From contig NW_020954557.1 in assembly GCF_900497805.2 (NCBI RefSeq), positions 38,357,803 to 38,421,802 of the forward strand: a stretch of DNA of 64,000 bases. Direction: 5' to 3'. The notes under the pieces are model-generated. The model searched no databases. It was not told the DNA's origin and worked only from the letters and a program-made list of their open reading frames with translations. Numbering within the stretch: the first letter of the stretch is position 1; every line of letters begins with the position of its first letter. The position numbers and the translations under genes were made by a program. This document shows positions 1-48,729 of this stretch, in pieces. Origin of the DNA: Vombatus ursinus. Lineage: Eukaryota; Chordata; Mammalia; Diprotodontia; Vombatidae.

Positions 1-330
1 GGGGGGGGGAGCACAGGTCCAAGCTATATAAATGTTTGGAAGCAAAAGACAGAATGTAAAGTTGGGGGAACAACTTTAGTACCATGTTGAGTGCACTAAG
101 GGAGTTAAGTAAGTCTGGAATGGTAAGTTAGAGCCAGACTGCAGGAGACTTTAAGTGCCAGGCTAAGGAATTTAAATTTTATTCTACAGGTAGTAGGGAC
201 ATGATCAAGCCTGTGCTTTAGAACAATAATTGTGTCAGCTATGTTTTAGATGGACTGGAGGCAGAAGGCAAGGGATGAAAACCTATTAGAAGACTACTGC
301 ATTCACTCAGGTAAGAAGTGATAAGTGGCT
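1..330 (-). repeat. L2 LINE fragment, antisense
   Basis: This stretch follows, in reverse complement, the part of marsupial L2 seen better preserved at 22.7-22.9 kb. The order is a 'gggacatgatcaagcctgtg' block, then 'gatggactggaggcag'. It is a diverged 5'-truncated piece that probably continues left of the window. It lies in AGPS intron 9. Confidence 0.6.
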
Positions 331-354
331 AGCCTAGCTAGAGTTTATTTAGCC

Positions 355-557
355 CAGGGGTGGGGAACCTGAGGTCTTGAGGCCACATGTGGCCCTCTAG
401 GTCCGCAAGTGCAGCCCTTTGACTGAATCCAAACTTCACAGAACAAATCCCCTTAATAAAAGGATTTGTTCTGCAAAACTTGGACTCAGTCACAGGGCCA
501 CACCCAAACACCTAGAAGGCCATGTATGGTCTTGAGGTCACAGGCTCCCCACCCCTA
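355..557. mobile_element. Palindromic hAT-type MITE, copy 1 (complete)
   Basis: The element is a 203-bp near-perfect palindrome. It opens with CAGGGGTGGGGAACCTGAGG and closes with the complement ending CTCCCCACCCCTA. The centre reads '...ACAGAACAAATCCCCTTAATAAAAGGATTTGTTCTG...'-like, so the whole element folds on itself. It is flanked by a perfect 8-bp target-site duplication ATTTAGCC (347-354 and 558-565), the size made by hAT transposases. It has no coding capacity. Further copies lie at about 10954-11080 and 55223-55424. Confidence 0.85.
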
Positions 558-565
558 ATTTAGCC

Positions 566-38461
<37,896 letters not shown>

Positions 38462-38490
38462 TTATAGTGACTAAGAAAAATATTAGTTTA

Positions 38491-38963
38491 CTGGAAAGAC
38501 TTATGTGAACTGATACAAAGTGAAATGAGCAGAACCAGAACATTATACTCAGTAACAGCAACACTGCAACGATGATAAACTGTAAAAGATTCAACTACTC
38601 TGATCAAGACAATGAGACAATTCCAAAGGACACATAATGAAAAATGCTATCCACTCACTACCTGAGAGAGAAAGGATGAACTCTGAGTACAGACTGAAGC
38701 ATATTTTTTTGGCTTTATTTTTCTTGAGGCTGTGTGCTCTCTTTTGCAATATAACTAATATGGAAATATGTTTTGCATGACTTCACAAGTATAATCAATT
38801 TGTATGACTTCACAAGTATAATCAAACTGCTTGCCCTCTCAAAGGATGGAGGAGGGGCAGGAGGGAAGAAAGGAATATGGAAGTCAAAATTTTAAAAAAT
38901 AAATGTTAAAAATGTTTTTTACATGCAATTGGGAAATATTTCATGAAATAAAAAATATTTTAA
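38491..38963 (+). mobile_element. 5'-truncated L1 3' end with 18-bp target-site duplication
   Basis: 'gtgaaatgagcagaaccaga', 'gacaattccaaaggacacat', 'aaatgctatccactcactac', 'taatatggaaatatgttttg', then an AT-rich tail. The flanking repeat AAGAAAAATATTAGTTTA is perfect (38473-38490 and 38964-38981 by my count). A ~21-bp unit containing 'tgacttcacaagtataatca' is doubled at about 38778-38825. The insertion lies in intron 1, 130 bases upstream of exon 2 and antisense to AGPS. Confidence 0.92.
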
Positions 38964-39176
38964 AAGAAAAATATTAGTTTAGATAAAATAAAATATACAT
39001 CAGAGAATTCCTTATTAGCAATATTTGTAAATTATTTCACCCTTAATAACTGACTTCAAATTGAGATTAAGATTGACTATTATTTTCTTATTGATCCTAT
39101 TTACATATAATTGGTTTTGTCCCTTAACTGCTTAAGTCATGTTTATCTCTGAACTTAGTTCAGAGTTTAGATGGCC

Positions 39177-39675
39177 TGTAATGGGTTAAGTTTAAAAATC
39201 CAGCATTCTTGCCTCAAGGAATTTAACTGACCTTGGAGAGTATGTGCAAATAGAAAGGGAGTTAGGTATTAAAATCTTTATGTCCCTAAGCTATCCTTCA
39301 AGGATGTCTGGTTTGCTGTCCAAAAGTCTGGGCCACTATTTCATATCTGGACTCAAAGAGCAATTACTAGTCTCATGGGGGGAGGGGAATCATTGCTAGC
39401 CCCCATTACCAAACTTCCAACCAATCATGTTGTTTCCTGCACCTCATCTCTGTAAACAATCTTGTTGCCCTTAATTCCATGATGTCCCCTTCCCTATTCT
39501 GTTCTTATTCTCCAAACCCTATATAAGCAGAATTGTCCTCATTCTCAGTGTCTTTGGCATTAATGAAGGCAATCCATTGATCCATTTCTTGACAGATAGC
39601 ATGCCCTGCTAATAAATGTTATCTTGCTCAGAGATCTGCCTCAGTTTATCCTTTTGTTAAAATTCAATCATGACA
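39177..39675 (+). mobile_element. Solo LTR of an endogenous retrovirus-like element
   Basis: About 500 bp with LTR features: a TG start, a TATA box in 'ccctatataagcagaattgt', a polyadenylation signal in 'taataaatgttatcttgctc', and an end ending 'atcatgaca' (CA). No internal region flanks it, so it is a solitary fossil LTR. It is of moderate age, judging by clear signals but no target-site duplication that I could match. Exact ends are approximate; ERV class is not resolved. Confidence 0.7.
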
Positions 39676-39739
39676 ATATATATTGAGTGGCACTCTAAAC
39701 TGATTATAGGATTTACAGCTGAAAGGAGACTTTTAGAAA

Positions 39740-39810
39740 TCATCTAGTCCAAGGTTGGCAAACTATAGCCCTAAGGCCAAATCCAGCATTCTGTCTGTTT
39801 TCTACTGGGT
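39740..39810. repeat. hAT-Charlie fragment, MER5-like
   Basis: 'aaggttggcaaactatagcc' and 'ctaaggccaaatccagcatt' match the end of MER5-type elements (compare 11530-11717). Only one end is present. Confidence 0.55.
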
Positions 39811-39989
39811 TTGATCTTGTCTAACCACCACCATTAACTGATGAGGAACTTGAAATCTAGGAAGATAAACCGATATGCCCAAGATCCCAAAGCTCAGTAT
39901 ATACTCAATTGGAGATAATACTATTAATGCTCTCCTTAACAGCAAACAGGGATTTTACCCTGTGTACCAAAGGTCTTCCTCGAATTCTC

Positions 39990-40750
39990 TTTATTCAATT
40001 ATTCAAAAAGTATTTATTAAGTGCCTAATATGTGTCTGGCTCTATGCTAGGCTCATTAGGAAGCAAACAGTAAAAGTAAAAGTCCTTGCATCCTTTGGGA
40101 GGTTAATCCAAATGAGAGAGGCAGGGGGTACATATATAGGCATAAACAAAGTAGATAAAAGATCATTTTGAGGAAAAGCACCAGCCGTGAGGGGTAGGAA
40201 ATTAAGGAAATGTTTCAGGCAGAAGGGTGCTTCAAAGGAGCCTCAAAGTAAACTGGACATCATAGGAGAGATCCTAAGAAGAGTGAAAAGAGAACATATT
40301 TTAGGTAGGGGGGAAAGCCAGTACAAAGATATGAAATGCTGCATCTCAACAACAGTAAAGGAGCCAAGTTGCACAGAGTTTTACTTGCCAATTAGGAGTT
40401 ATATTTTATCTAAAGGGGCAGGTAGGTCGAGCAGTGGATAGAGTGCTAAGCCTTTTACTAGCTGTGTGATCCTGGCAAAGTCACTTAACCCTATTTGCCT
40501 CAGTTTCCTCATCTGTAAAATGAGCTGGAGAAGGAAATGGCAAACCAATCCAGTATCTTTGCCAAGAAAACCCCAAATGAGGTAGCAAAAAGTAGGACAC
40601 ATTCGAAACAAATGAACAACAACAATTTGTTCTAGAAGTATCAGAGAGTCACTGGGGTTTATTGAGTTGAGGAAGGACATAGTCAGATCTGAGCTTTGGT
40701 AGTCCTGTGAAGGAGAGCCTGAGAGGAGAGACTTGAGGAAGGGAGAAAGA
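39990..40750 (-). repeat. L2 LINE, antisense, split by a SINE
   Basis: It starts with the complemented 3' end ('aaagtatttattaagtgcct', 'gtctggctctatgctaggct') and runs to about 40414. It resumes at 40626 ('tcactggggtttattgagtt', 'aggacatagtcagatctgag'). Confidence 0.8.
40415..40625 (+). mobile_element. MAR1-like SINE with a deletion in the head
   Basis: 'ggggcaggtaggtcgagcag', then a jump to 'ttttactagctgtgtgatcc', with about 60 bases of the usual tRNA-like head missing. The rest is typical: 'ctggagaaggaaatggcaaa', 'aaaaccccaaatgaggtagc', ending in CAACAACAA. Confidence 0.88.
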
Positions 40751-41204
40751 AAATATGAAGATATTGAGGAGATAAAAACAAGATTACATTATTATCCCTG
40801 GTTCTCATTAAATACAAAGGTTCAACAGCAGCAGAGTGGTTACTAGGTAAAGAATTCTTTGGCCATGGAAACCCATGAAACAAAGAGAAAAACAATGAAA
40901 CAACAGTTTGTTTTATTAGTAACTACCAGCCATCTCAAGGAAAGCAGGGTGAAGGAAAGGAAGTACACATTTAAACCAAAAACCAAGGTCAAATTCTTAG
41001 GCTTTATGGTAGGTTTTGTTTGTTTGTTTTACACATAAAACAAAAGTTTCATAGTCAAATGAAATATAAAAGAACACAACCTTTGGTACATATCAGAAAG
41101 ATTCTTTGTGTACCAAAGAGCATTGTAGTATTACTATATATTTTTATATCAGGAAAATTTCCTATAGATAGGAGGGACCTTAGGAATGATTCTAACCCAA
41201 TCCT

Positions 41205-41770
41205 TTGTTTTTAAAAATTTTTATGTATATTTGCTTTTACATCATCTCCATTTCCAAATACATCCATCCCTTCCCTCATACCTAGCAAGCCATCCTTTGT
41301 AGGGAAGAGAAAAAGCAGTTCAACAAAATTAATCATCATTTCAACCAAGCTTGACAGTATATGCATTATTCCACACCCATAGTCTCCCCCTGCACCCTTT
41401 AGCAAAGAAAAAAAGGAGGTGCATTTTCTTATTTCTACTCAGGAGCCAAGGCTGATCATTTTAATTATATATTATTCAGTTTCATTTTTGAACTTTACAT
41501 TTGCATTACAAGTATTACATATTTTCCTGGTTCTGCTTATTTTACTCTGCATTAATTTGAATGACTTCCTATACTTCCATGAATTCTCCAACGAATCTGT
41601 TCTCACAGTGATATCCTATTATATTCATGTGCTATGATTTGTTTACCATTCCCCAATCATTCCCCAATTGCTTCCAATTCTTTGTAACTAACCCAAAAAA
41701 ATGTTGCAATAGATATATTTGTACCTCCATGGAGTATGTCTAACAAAGAAGATGTATGTTTTAATCATTT
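41205..41770 (-). repeat. L1 3' end, antisense
   Basis: 'ttttacatcatctccatttc', 'ttgacagtatatgcattatt', 'gcattttcttatttctactc', 'tttcctggttctgcttattt', 'accattccccaatcattccc'. The order is L1 3'UTR, then the end of ORF2, read backwards. The nearby plus-strand frame at 41419-41637 is a by-product. Confidence 0.75.
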
Positions 41771-41814
41771 TTTAAAAATTGTATTTCCCCAACTGCTTTG
41801 GAGAATCCAAACCT

Positions 41815-41945
41815 TTCATTTTACCAATGAGGAAACTGAGACCCAGAGGCTGATTTGTCCAATGCCACACTGCTAAATGGTAATAAGGGTAGGCCTCCTG
41901 CCCAGTTTCAGTGCAATGTTCTTCCCATTACACCAGGCTGCTAAC
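41815..41945 (-). repeat. MIR SINE fragment, antisense
   Basis: 'accaatgaggaaactgagac', 'gtccaatgccacactgctaa', 'gttcttcccattacaccagg'. Confidence 0.7.
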
Positions 41946-42559
41946 CTAAAGGGAATCTAACTATAATCTGCCCAACCAAAACCCTCAATTAAACCATAGT
42001 ATCTCCTTAAAAAAAAAAAATCTTACTAAAATAGTTCAGAGCTCTTTAATACCTATCATCTCATTTGACCTTCTAAACTTGACTTTAAGAAGAAAAAGGC
42101 AAATAGGAAAACAAGCTATTTAAACATGGTAGGTCAGAAAATAGACCAGTAACACTCAGGTTCTAGTTTTCAACTGATCCAGCTATTCTACTACACTGTG
42201 AAAATGCAGGGTACTGTACAACAAAAGAAAATGGTGACAACAAATGGCAACATATGGACGCAAGGTGGCAGTATTCTCTCACCATAATATAATACCAATT
42301 ATAGTCTTCCATTTCTTTGTCCAATGGTAACCAATTCTTTACTGAAAGGTTTAACAGAGGTTATTGTGGTATAGAATACAATATTCTTTTCTTTCCCCCT
42401 CAATTTATAAACTTTTGCTTATTATCACAATAGCCACATTAACTGGCTTATCCTTAGAATGTTTCTCAGACTAATTATTTATACTTCCTATTGACTTTGT
42501 TAGTTTCTAGATGTTTGTGTTTTGTCATAAATTAAGTTATATTGTAACCTACCATTGAT
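41946..42559. other. AGPS intron 1, no recognised element
   Basis: AT-rich sequence with no exon or family recognised. Contains an isolated GC-richer patch around 42240-42290. Confidence 0.35.
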
Positions 42560-42905
42560 ATTTCCAAAGAATAAAGTGCTAGAAAGTTCACATGGTTGTT
42601 ATGAAAAAAGCACTATATTAATGTAATTTCTGTTTAATGGTTTTTCCAGTCGTGTTCAACTCTTCATGACCCCATTTGGGGTTTTCTTGGCAAAAATATT
42701 GGAGTGGTTTGTTACTTCCTTCTCAAGCTCATTTTACAGATGAAGAAATTCATGCAAACAGGATTAAGTGACCTGCCCAGGGTCACACAGCTAGTAAGTG
42801 TCTAAGGCTGGATTTGAACTCAGGTCTTCCTGACTCCAGGCTTAGCACTCTATCCACTGTGACACCTACCTACCCCATACAAATGTAAGTAATTATTATT
42901 ATTAA
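42560..42905 (+). repeat. MIR tail split by a SINE
   Basis: 'aagtgctagaaagttcacat' with 'ggttgttatgaaaaaagcac' to 42635, then 'tacaaatgtaagtaattatt' after 42876. Together they look like the 3' part of a sense MIR. Confidence 0.5.
42636..42876 (-). mobile_element. MAR1-like SINE, antisense
   Basis: Complemented copy: 'gaccccatttggggttttct', 'ggtttgttacttccttctca', 'agctcattttacagatgaag', 'cagggtcacacagctagtaa', 'ctctatccactgtgacacct'. Flanked by AATGTAA on both sides, a possible short target-site duplication. Confidence 0.9.
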
Positions 42906-44320
42906 TGAACTTGGATATTTTCACTATGTCATCAGAAAAAAAAATTTTTTAATTAGTTTTATGCCATGTTAAACTGAAATAAATCTAGTAAGGTTAGTGA
43001 ATAATGATTATGTAAAGTAAGACATTAAGCTTAATTTTAAATATATATTAATGTTGGGGGGGGTTAAATGAAGACTTTAAAAGAGTCCATCTCACCAAAT
43101 AAGAGGAAAAAATTAGACTGTCACAGCTAATCAAAATCAAATTTTTTTAAACAGTTTGACTAAGAATTTCCATAATTCTAATAAATTAAAAGAAAATAAG
43201 ACTTCAGCAATGTCATTTCAATTTGTACTTGTTCAGCTCTAATAAATGTTTAATAATTTTTCATAAATGAACAATAACATTAAAAATTACATGTGATTAT
43301 TGTTATTCTTGATTTGCAAAAAAAAGAAATATAAACTTATACTCAAGTACTTGGAATCTAGTTCTAATTCTCTCTAAATATAATAAATATAATAAATATA
43401 ATTCAGTAGCAATTTAAACTAAGTCAAGTCAATATATTGTATAGCATGCCAATATTCTAAGTAAATAACCTTCCAAATTAGGAAAGTTTTTATGACTTAA
43501 AATACGAACTACTCGAAAGAGAACATAGTGGAAAATGAGTCAAAGAAATTGACATTTATTCCAGAGAAAAAGTAAAGTGAAGATCATTTTCAATTGTACC
43601 AAGGTAATTATAAATCCGCTGTTCTCCCTATATCCTAGGAAGTAAACATAAGCAAATAGGCTTTTAAATTATAAGAATATATACATATGTACACACGTGT
43701 ACATACATACATGCATGTGGATTTTCCAGATTGCTGAGATTATCCTGAAAGATCTTTCAGAATCAATAGCTATCCCATCTATCTTTATAAGAGTTGAAAT
43801 TAAACCAGATAACTTTTCAAGATATATAAAAGAGTCTTATCAGCCCAATAACAATATAGCTCTAAAAGCATTTAAAGTGCTCTGGCTTCTTCAAATAAAA
43901 TCTTTCTCCTAAAAGGAAATTCAAGATAAGCAATTTGTACATGCTGCTTCATCTTGTCTCAATCTGAATAGGCTTTTTAATTTTAATAACAAGTTTACAA
44001 AGATTATACAAATGCAATTTCAATAGTACTGATATACAGAATGAAGAGAGTTTCACATGGCAGAATTGTTGTTTTCCATAGAGAGTTCCCAAAAAGGAAT
44101 GCTTCTATGTAAACATAACAATGAATGCCAAGAGTCCAAAAAAAAGTAACTTCTTTTGTTTTACCAAAATGTTAATGGTTTCTTCTTTTAAGATTTTGCT
44201 TGATTTTCATACACTGGGAAAGTTAAACTTTCTTTAAAGTTTAGCAACTCAGAGCTCCACAGCAAAAATAATAACTTTTTTAAAAGCCAATTTGCAGTTG
44301 TCTAAAATTTTAATTTAAAA
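42906..44320. other. AGPS intron 1, AT-rich, no recognised element
   Basis: About 1.4 kb of strongly AT-rich sequence with no family, exon or RNA gene seen. It is the longest repeat-poor stretch in intron 1. Confidence 0.4.
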
Positions 44321-44324
44321 TGTA

Positions 44325-44460
44325 ATATGACAAATCAATCAGTGAATAAACATTTAGTGAGCACCTACTATGCCAGATATTGTGCTAGGTTCTAGGAACA
44401 GAGAGGAAAAAAGAAAAGAAAAAATCTCTGGTCTGATGGAGCTTACATTTTAATAAACAT
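44325..44460 (-). repeat. L2 3' end, antisense
   Basis: 'aatcaatcagtgaataaaca', 'tttagtgagcacctactatg', 'ccagatattgtgctaggttc', 'gatggagcttacattttaat'. Confidence 0.8.
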
Positions 44461-44464
44461 AATT

Positions 44465-45420
44465 TTATGATCCAACCAAGTTATATATTGTATACTTTTA
44501 TGTAAAGAGGGAAGAGAAAAAAAACAATCATATTCCAAGGAGGAATTCAATGTGACACCCTCAAATTGTCTAACAAAAAATTTTATTAATACAATTTAAC
44601 ATAAAAACCTCCCAACTACAATTTCACATTTTGCTATCAAATAATTATTGTTAATTTCTAGCCAGCATGGTAAGTTTTGTCTGTGACCTGTTTGGTCCCA
44701 TCAAAGCCATGTCTCCTTAGCAAAATCATTAGCTTTCCTTGTGAAAATTAATGACTATAAGCTCTACCTAAAATGCTTAATGTATAATAACTTTTGCAAA
44801 CTCAAAAGCATCTATGATCTTATCAATGTGGACATTCCCTTTAATAATACACTCAAAGTCCATCCACCAATGCCCATCTACCAACTTTTTATTCTTATCC
44901 TCTCACTAATCTGCCATAGGCCTACTAAAATTTACCTGATGAGCAATCTGTGAAAATCTGTTAATTTCTCGGGCAATTTTTTTTATAGTACTGTCTTTCC
45001 AAAAATTAGATGGTCTCTTCTATATCAAAAGCATTTTATCTTTTCTAACTTAAAAATTAATATTGTTATAAACACATGAAACATTTACAAACCTTAAAGC
45101 ATCATATGTTATTATTAGAAAGTAAAAAAGATGTGAGGTTTTTGCAAATGCTTTAAAAGTTTTTTATAAAATTTTACATTTCTAAAATTAACACACTGTA
45201 ATGCCACAAAAGTTTTAAATTATATTTTTAAAGTTCCAGAAAAAAAATCACCACAGGACAGTTTTTATTACCTGGATTTCTCACCAACTTTTCCTTTAAA
45301 TTTTTTCCTACCTACTGCTGCTTTAAAAATGATACTGCTCATAATTTTCATCCACCCTTATTCGTAAGATTTTACAAATGAGCTTATATTTATTTGTTTC
45401 CTTTGGCTGCCACATCTCTC
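44465..45420. other. AGPS intron 1, no recognised element
   Basis: AT-rich; no repeat family, exon or RNA gene identified. Confidence 0.35.
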
Positions 45421-45424
45421 CATT

Positions 45425-45560
45425 GGGAAATTAGTCAGTCAGTCCACAAGCATTAATTAAGTACTTAGCATGTGTCAGGCACTGTGCTATTTCAGGAGAT
45501 ACAAAGAAAGGCAAAAATAGTCCCCATCCTCAAGAATCTTACAATCTAATGTGAATCAAG
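45425..45560 (-). repeat. L2 3' end, antisense
   Basis: 'gtccacaagcattaattaag', 'tacttagcatgtgtcaggca', 'ctgtgctatttcaggagata', 'ccatcctcaagaatcttaca'. Confidence 0.8.
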
Positions 45561-45699
45561 TAACTCAAGTGTTTTTCCTTCCCCCAACTATTTTGAATGA
45601 ATGAATGAAGCACTCACTAAATGCAAAGCAGTGTGCTGAGTGCTGGGGACACAAATAGAAAACTAGGACAGTTCCTACTCTCTAGAAGCTCACATTCTA

Positions 45700-48610
45700 T
45701 AATTAATTTATTTATTTTTAGTTTTCAACATTCACTTCCACAAGATTTTGAGTTCCAAATTTTCTCCCCATCTTGCCCCTCCCCTCACCCCAAAACAGCA
45801 TGCATTCTGAATTCCCTTCCCCTAATCTGCCCTCCTTTCTATCTCCCCCACTTCTCGTACCTCCTTCCCCTTCTATTTTCTTATAGGGCAGGATAGATTT
45901 CTATACCCCATTACCCACCTATCTTATTTCCCAGTTGCATGTGAAAACAATTTTTAACATGTTTTTAAAGCTTTGGGTTCCAAATTCTCTCCCTTCCTCC
46001 CTCCCCACCCACCCTCATTGAGAAGGCAAGCAACTCAATACAGGTTATACATGTGTAGTCATGAAAAACACTTCCACAGTAGTCATGTTGTGAAAAACTA
46101 AGTATATTTCCCTTCATCCTATCCCCCCATTTATTCTATTCTCTCTTTTGACCCTGTCCCTCCTCAGAAGTGTTTGCTTCTGATTACCACCTACCCAATC
46201 TGCCTTCCTCTCTATGACCCCCCACTCTCTTATTCCCTTCTCCCCTATTTTCCTGTAGGGTAAGACAGATTTCTATACCCAACTGAGTATGTATGTTATT
46301 TCCTCCTTAAGCAAAATTCTGAAAATAAGATTCACTCATTCCCTCTCACCTTCCCCTATTTCCCCTCCACTGTAAAAGCTTTTTCTTGTCTGTTTTATGA
46401 GATAATTTACCCCATTCTACCTCTCCCTTTCTCCTTCCTCCAGTATAATCCTCTCTCACCCCTTATTCTCCAGATACCATCCCTTCATCTTCAACTTACC
46501 CTGTGCCATCTATCTATACATATATATGTGTATATATATATATTTATATACATATCATTTTCTTTCCCTCCAACTATCTCAATACTGACAAAAGTCTCAT
46601 GAGTTACAAATATCATCTTTCCATGCAGGAATGTAAACAGTTCAACCTTAATAAGTTCCTTATGATTTCTCTTTCCTGTTTACCTTTTCATGCTTCTCTT
46701 GAGTCTTGTACTTGAAAGTCAAATTCCAGTCTTTTCATCAAGAATGCTTGAAAGTCCTCTATTTCACTGAATGTCCATTTTTTCCCATGAAGGATTATAT
46801 TCAAGTTTTGCTGGATAGGTGTTTCTTAGTTGTAATCCTATCTCCTTTGACCTCCAGAATATCATATTCCAAGCCCTTCGGCCCCCTAATGTAGAAGCTG
46901 CTAAATCTTGTGTTATCCTGATTGTGTTTCCCCAATACTTGAATTGTTTTTTTCCAGTTGCGTGCAATATTTTCTCCTTGACCTGGGTACTCTGGCCAGA
47001 ATTTGGTTACAACATTCCTAGGAGTTTTCCTTTGGGGATCTCTTTCAGGAGGTGATTGGTGGATTCTTTCCATTTCTATTTTATCCTCTGATTCTAAAAT
47101 ATCAGGGCAGTTTTCCTTGATAATTTCTTGAAAGATGATATCTAGGATCTTTTTTATTTTTTTGATCATGGCTTTCAGATAGTCTAATAATTTTTAAATT
47201 ATCTCTCCTGGATCTATTTTCCAGGTCAGTTGTTTTTCCAATGAGATATATTTTTTCATTCTTTTGGTTTTGTCTTACAATGTCTTGATTTCTCATAAAA
47301 GTCACTAACTTCCAATTGCTCCATTCTAATTTTTAAGGAAGTATTTTCTTCAGTGAGCTTTTGGACTTCCCTTTCCATCTGGCCAATTCTGCTTTTTAAG
47401 GTATTCTTCTCCTCATTGGCTTTTTGGATCTCTTCTGCCATTTGGATTAGTTTATTTTTTAAGGTATTATTTTCTTCAGTATTTTTTGGGGTCTCCTTTA
47501 GCAAGCTGTTGACTTGTTTTTTCATGTTTTCTTGCATCACTCTCATTTCTCTTTCCAGTTTTCCCTCTACTTTTCTTACTTGCTTCTCAAAATCCTTTTT
47601 GAGCTCATGGCCTGGAACTGATTTAAATTTTTCTCGGAGGCTTCTGATGTAGGAGCTTTGACTTTTGTTGTCTTCTTCTGGTTGTATGTTTTGATCTTTG
47701 TCACCAAAGAAAGATTCCATGGTCTGATTTTTTTTTTTCTTGCACAGTTTGCTCATGTTCCCAGACAATTACTTAACTTTTAAACTCTTTGTTAAGGTAG
47801 GGGTCTGCTTGCAGTGTAGAGAATGTACTGTCCCAAGCTTCTGAGGTTTTATGCAGCTGTTTTCAGAGATGCTTCTAAAGACCTGTCAATTTTCAGTTCT
47901 TCCAAGGTGGTAATGATCAAAGACGAGGTGTTTACTCCTTTCCTGGCCTGGGCTCTGGTCTATGAGTGACCACAAGTACTCTTTTCTCCCTTGAAACTGT
48001 GAAGAGGATTCCCTCTCCAACATTACTACAAGCTCCACCACGCCAGCGCTCCCCCTCACCTCAGGACCGCCACCCAAAACTGTGACAGAGATCCAAGAAC
48101 AGGTAAAGCAAGAGACTCCTGCCTCAGCACCAACAAAGAGATCCCTGCAATCCTACTCTGATCAGCCACTTGATTCTCCTTCCATCTGTGGGCCGAGAGC
48201 TCTGGAAGCAGCCACACAGGGAATGGGGCTGTGACCAAGCTTCTCTCTCACTCTGGTCACAGACCTTTCCTACTGACCTTCTAAGTTCTATTTGGCATTT
48301 GTGGGTTGAGAAGCCTGGAAACCGCCACAGCTGCCCATGATTCAGGACCCTGGGGCCTGCTTCAGGTTTGCCAAGGCCTGGTCTTTGCCTGCGTGCTCAC
48401 ACTGAACTGTGTTCCTCTCCCAGCCCAGTGTAACAGACCTTTCCAATCAACCATCCAGGTTGTCTTGGGCTGGAAATTTGTTTCACTCTTTATGTGGATT
48501 CTGCTGCTCTAGAATTTGTTTAGAGCCATTTTTTACAGGTATTTGGAGGGGTTTGGCGGAGAGCTCAAGCAAGTCACTGCTTTTACTCTGCCATCTTGGC
48601 TCCGTCCCTC
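45700..48610 (-). mobile_element. HAL1 (half-L1) retrotransposon with 16-bp target-site duplication
   Basis: On the minus strand the element starts at 48610 with GAGGGACGGAGCCAAGATGG, an L1-type 5' end. It then has ~0.84 kb of 5'UTR, an ORF1 region (47768 down to about 46770), ~1.05 kb of G/A-rich 3'UTR, and ends in an AAATAAATAAATTAATTA tail. No ORF2 is present and there is no room for one in 2.9 kb. The flanking AGAAGCTCACATTCTA is perfect (45684-45699 and 48611-48626), so this is one complete insertion. Lacking ORF2, it would have depended on L1 for mobilisation. An alternative is an L1 with a clean internal deletion. Confidence 0.9.
46770..47768 (-). pseudogene. HAL1 ORF1 (L1 ORF1p-like), frame-broken
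   Basis: The longest intact part is 170 codons (47768-47256), starting MSGNMSKLCKKKKNQTMESF. It is strongly charged with heptad-like spacing from about residue 40 to 155 (KTEENTS/EEIQKANEEKN style), as in the L1 ORF1p coiled coil. The next parts are in other frames: 'DLENRSRRDNLKIIRLSE' at 47305-47102, the start of the L1 ORF1 RNA-recognition domain, then 'IHQSPPERDPQRKTPRNVV' at 47169-46801, the classic C-terminal domain segment. At least two frame changes separate these, so no full-length protein is made. Confidence 0.88.
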
Positions 48611-48729
48611 AGAAGCTCACATTCTAATGGAAAGGTTTCATCTGCAAGTCAGATGGAAAAGCATCAAGGTCTTTAGGGTATGACAAAATTTCTCCTCTAT
48701 AATGTCATTATTTAATGTCACTCTTCCTA

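Larger units (their letters stand above)
45590..48665 (-). repeat. Second L2 3' end, antisense, split by the HAL1
   Basis: The left part 45590-45699 has 'aagcactcactaaatgcaaa', 'gtgctgagtgctggggacac' and 'ctctagaagctcacattcta'. The right part starts at 48611 with a copy of 'agaagctcacattctaatgg'. The 2.9 kb HAL1 lies between the halves, so this L2 was its target. Confidence 0.85.
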
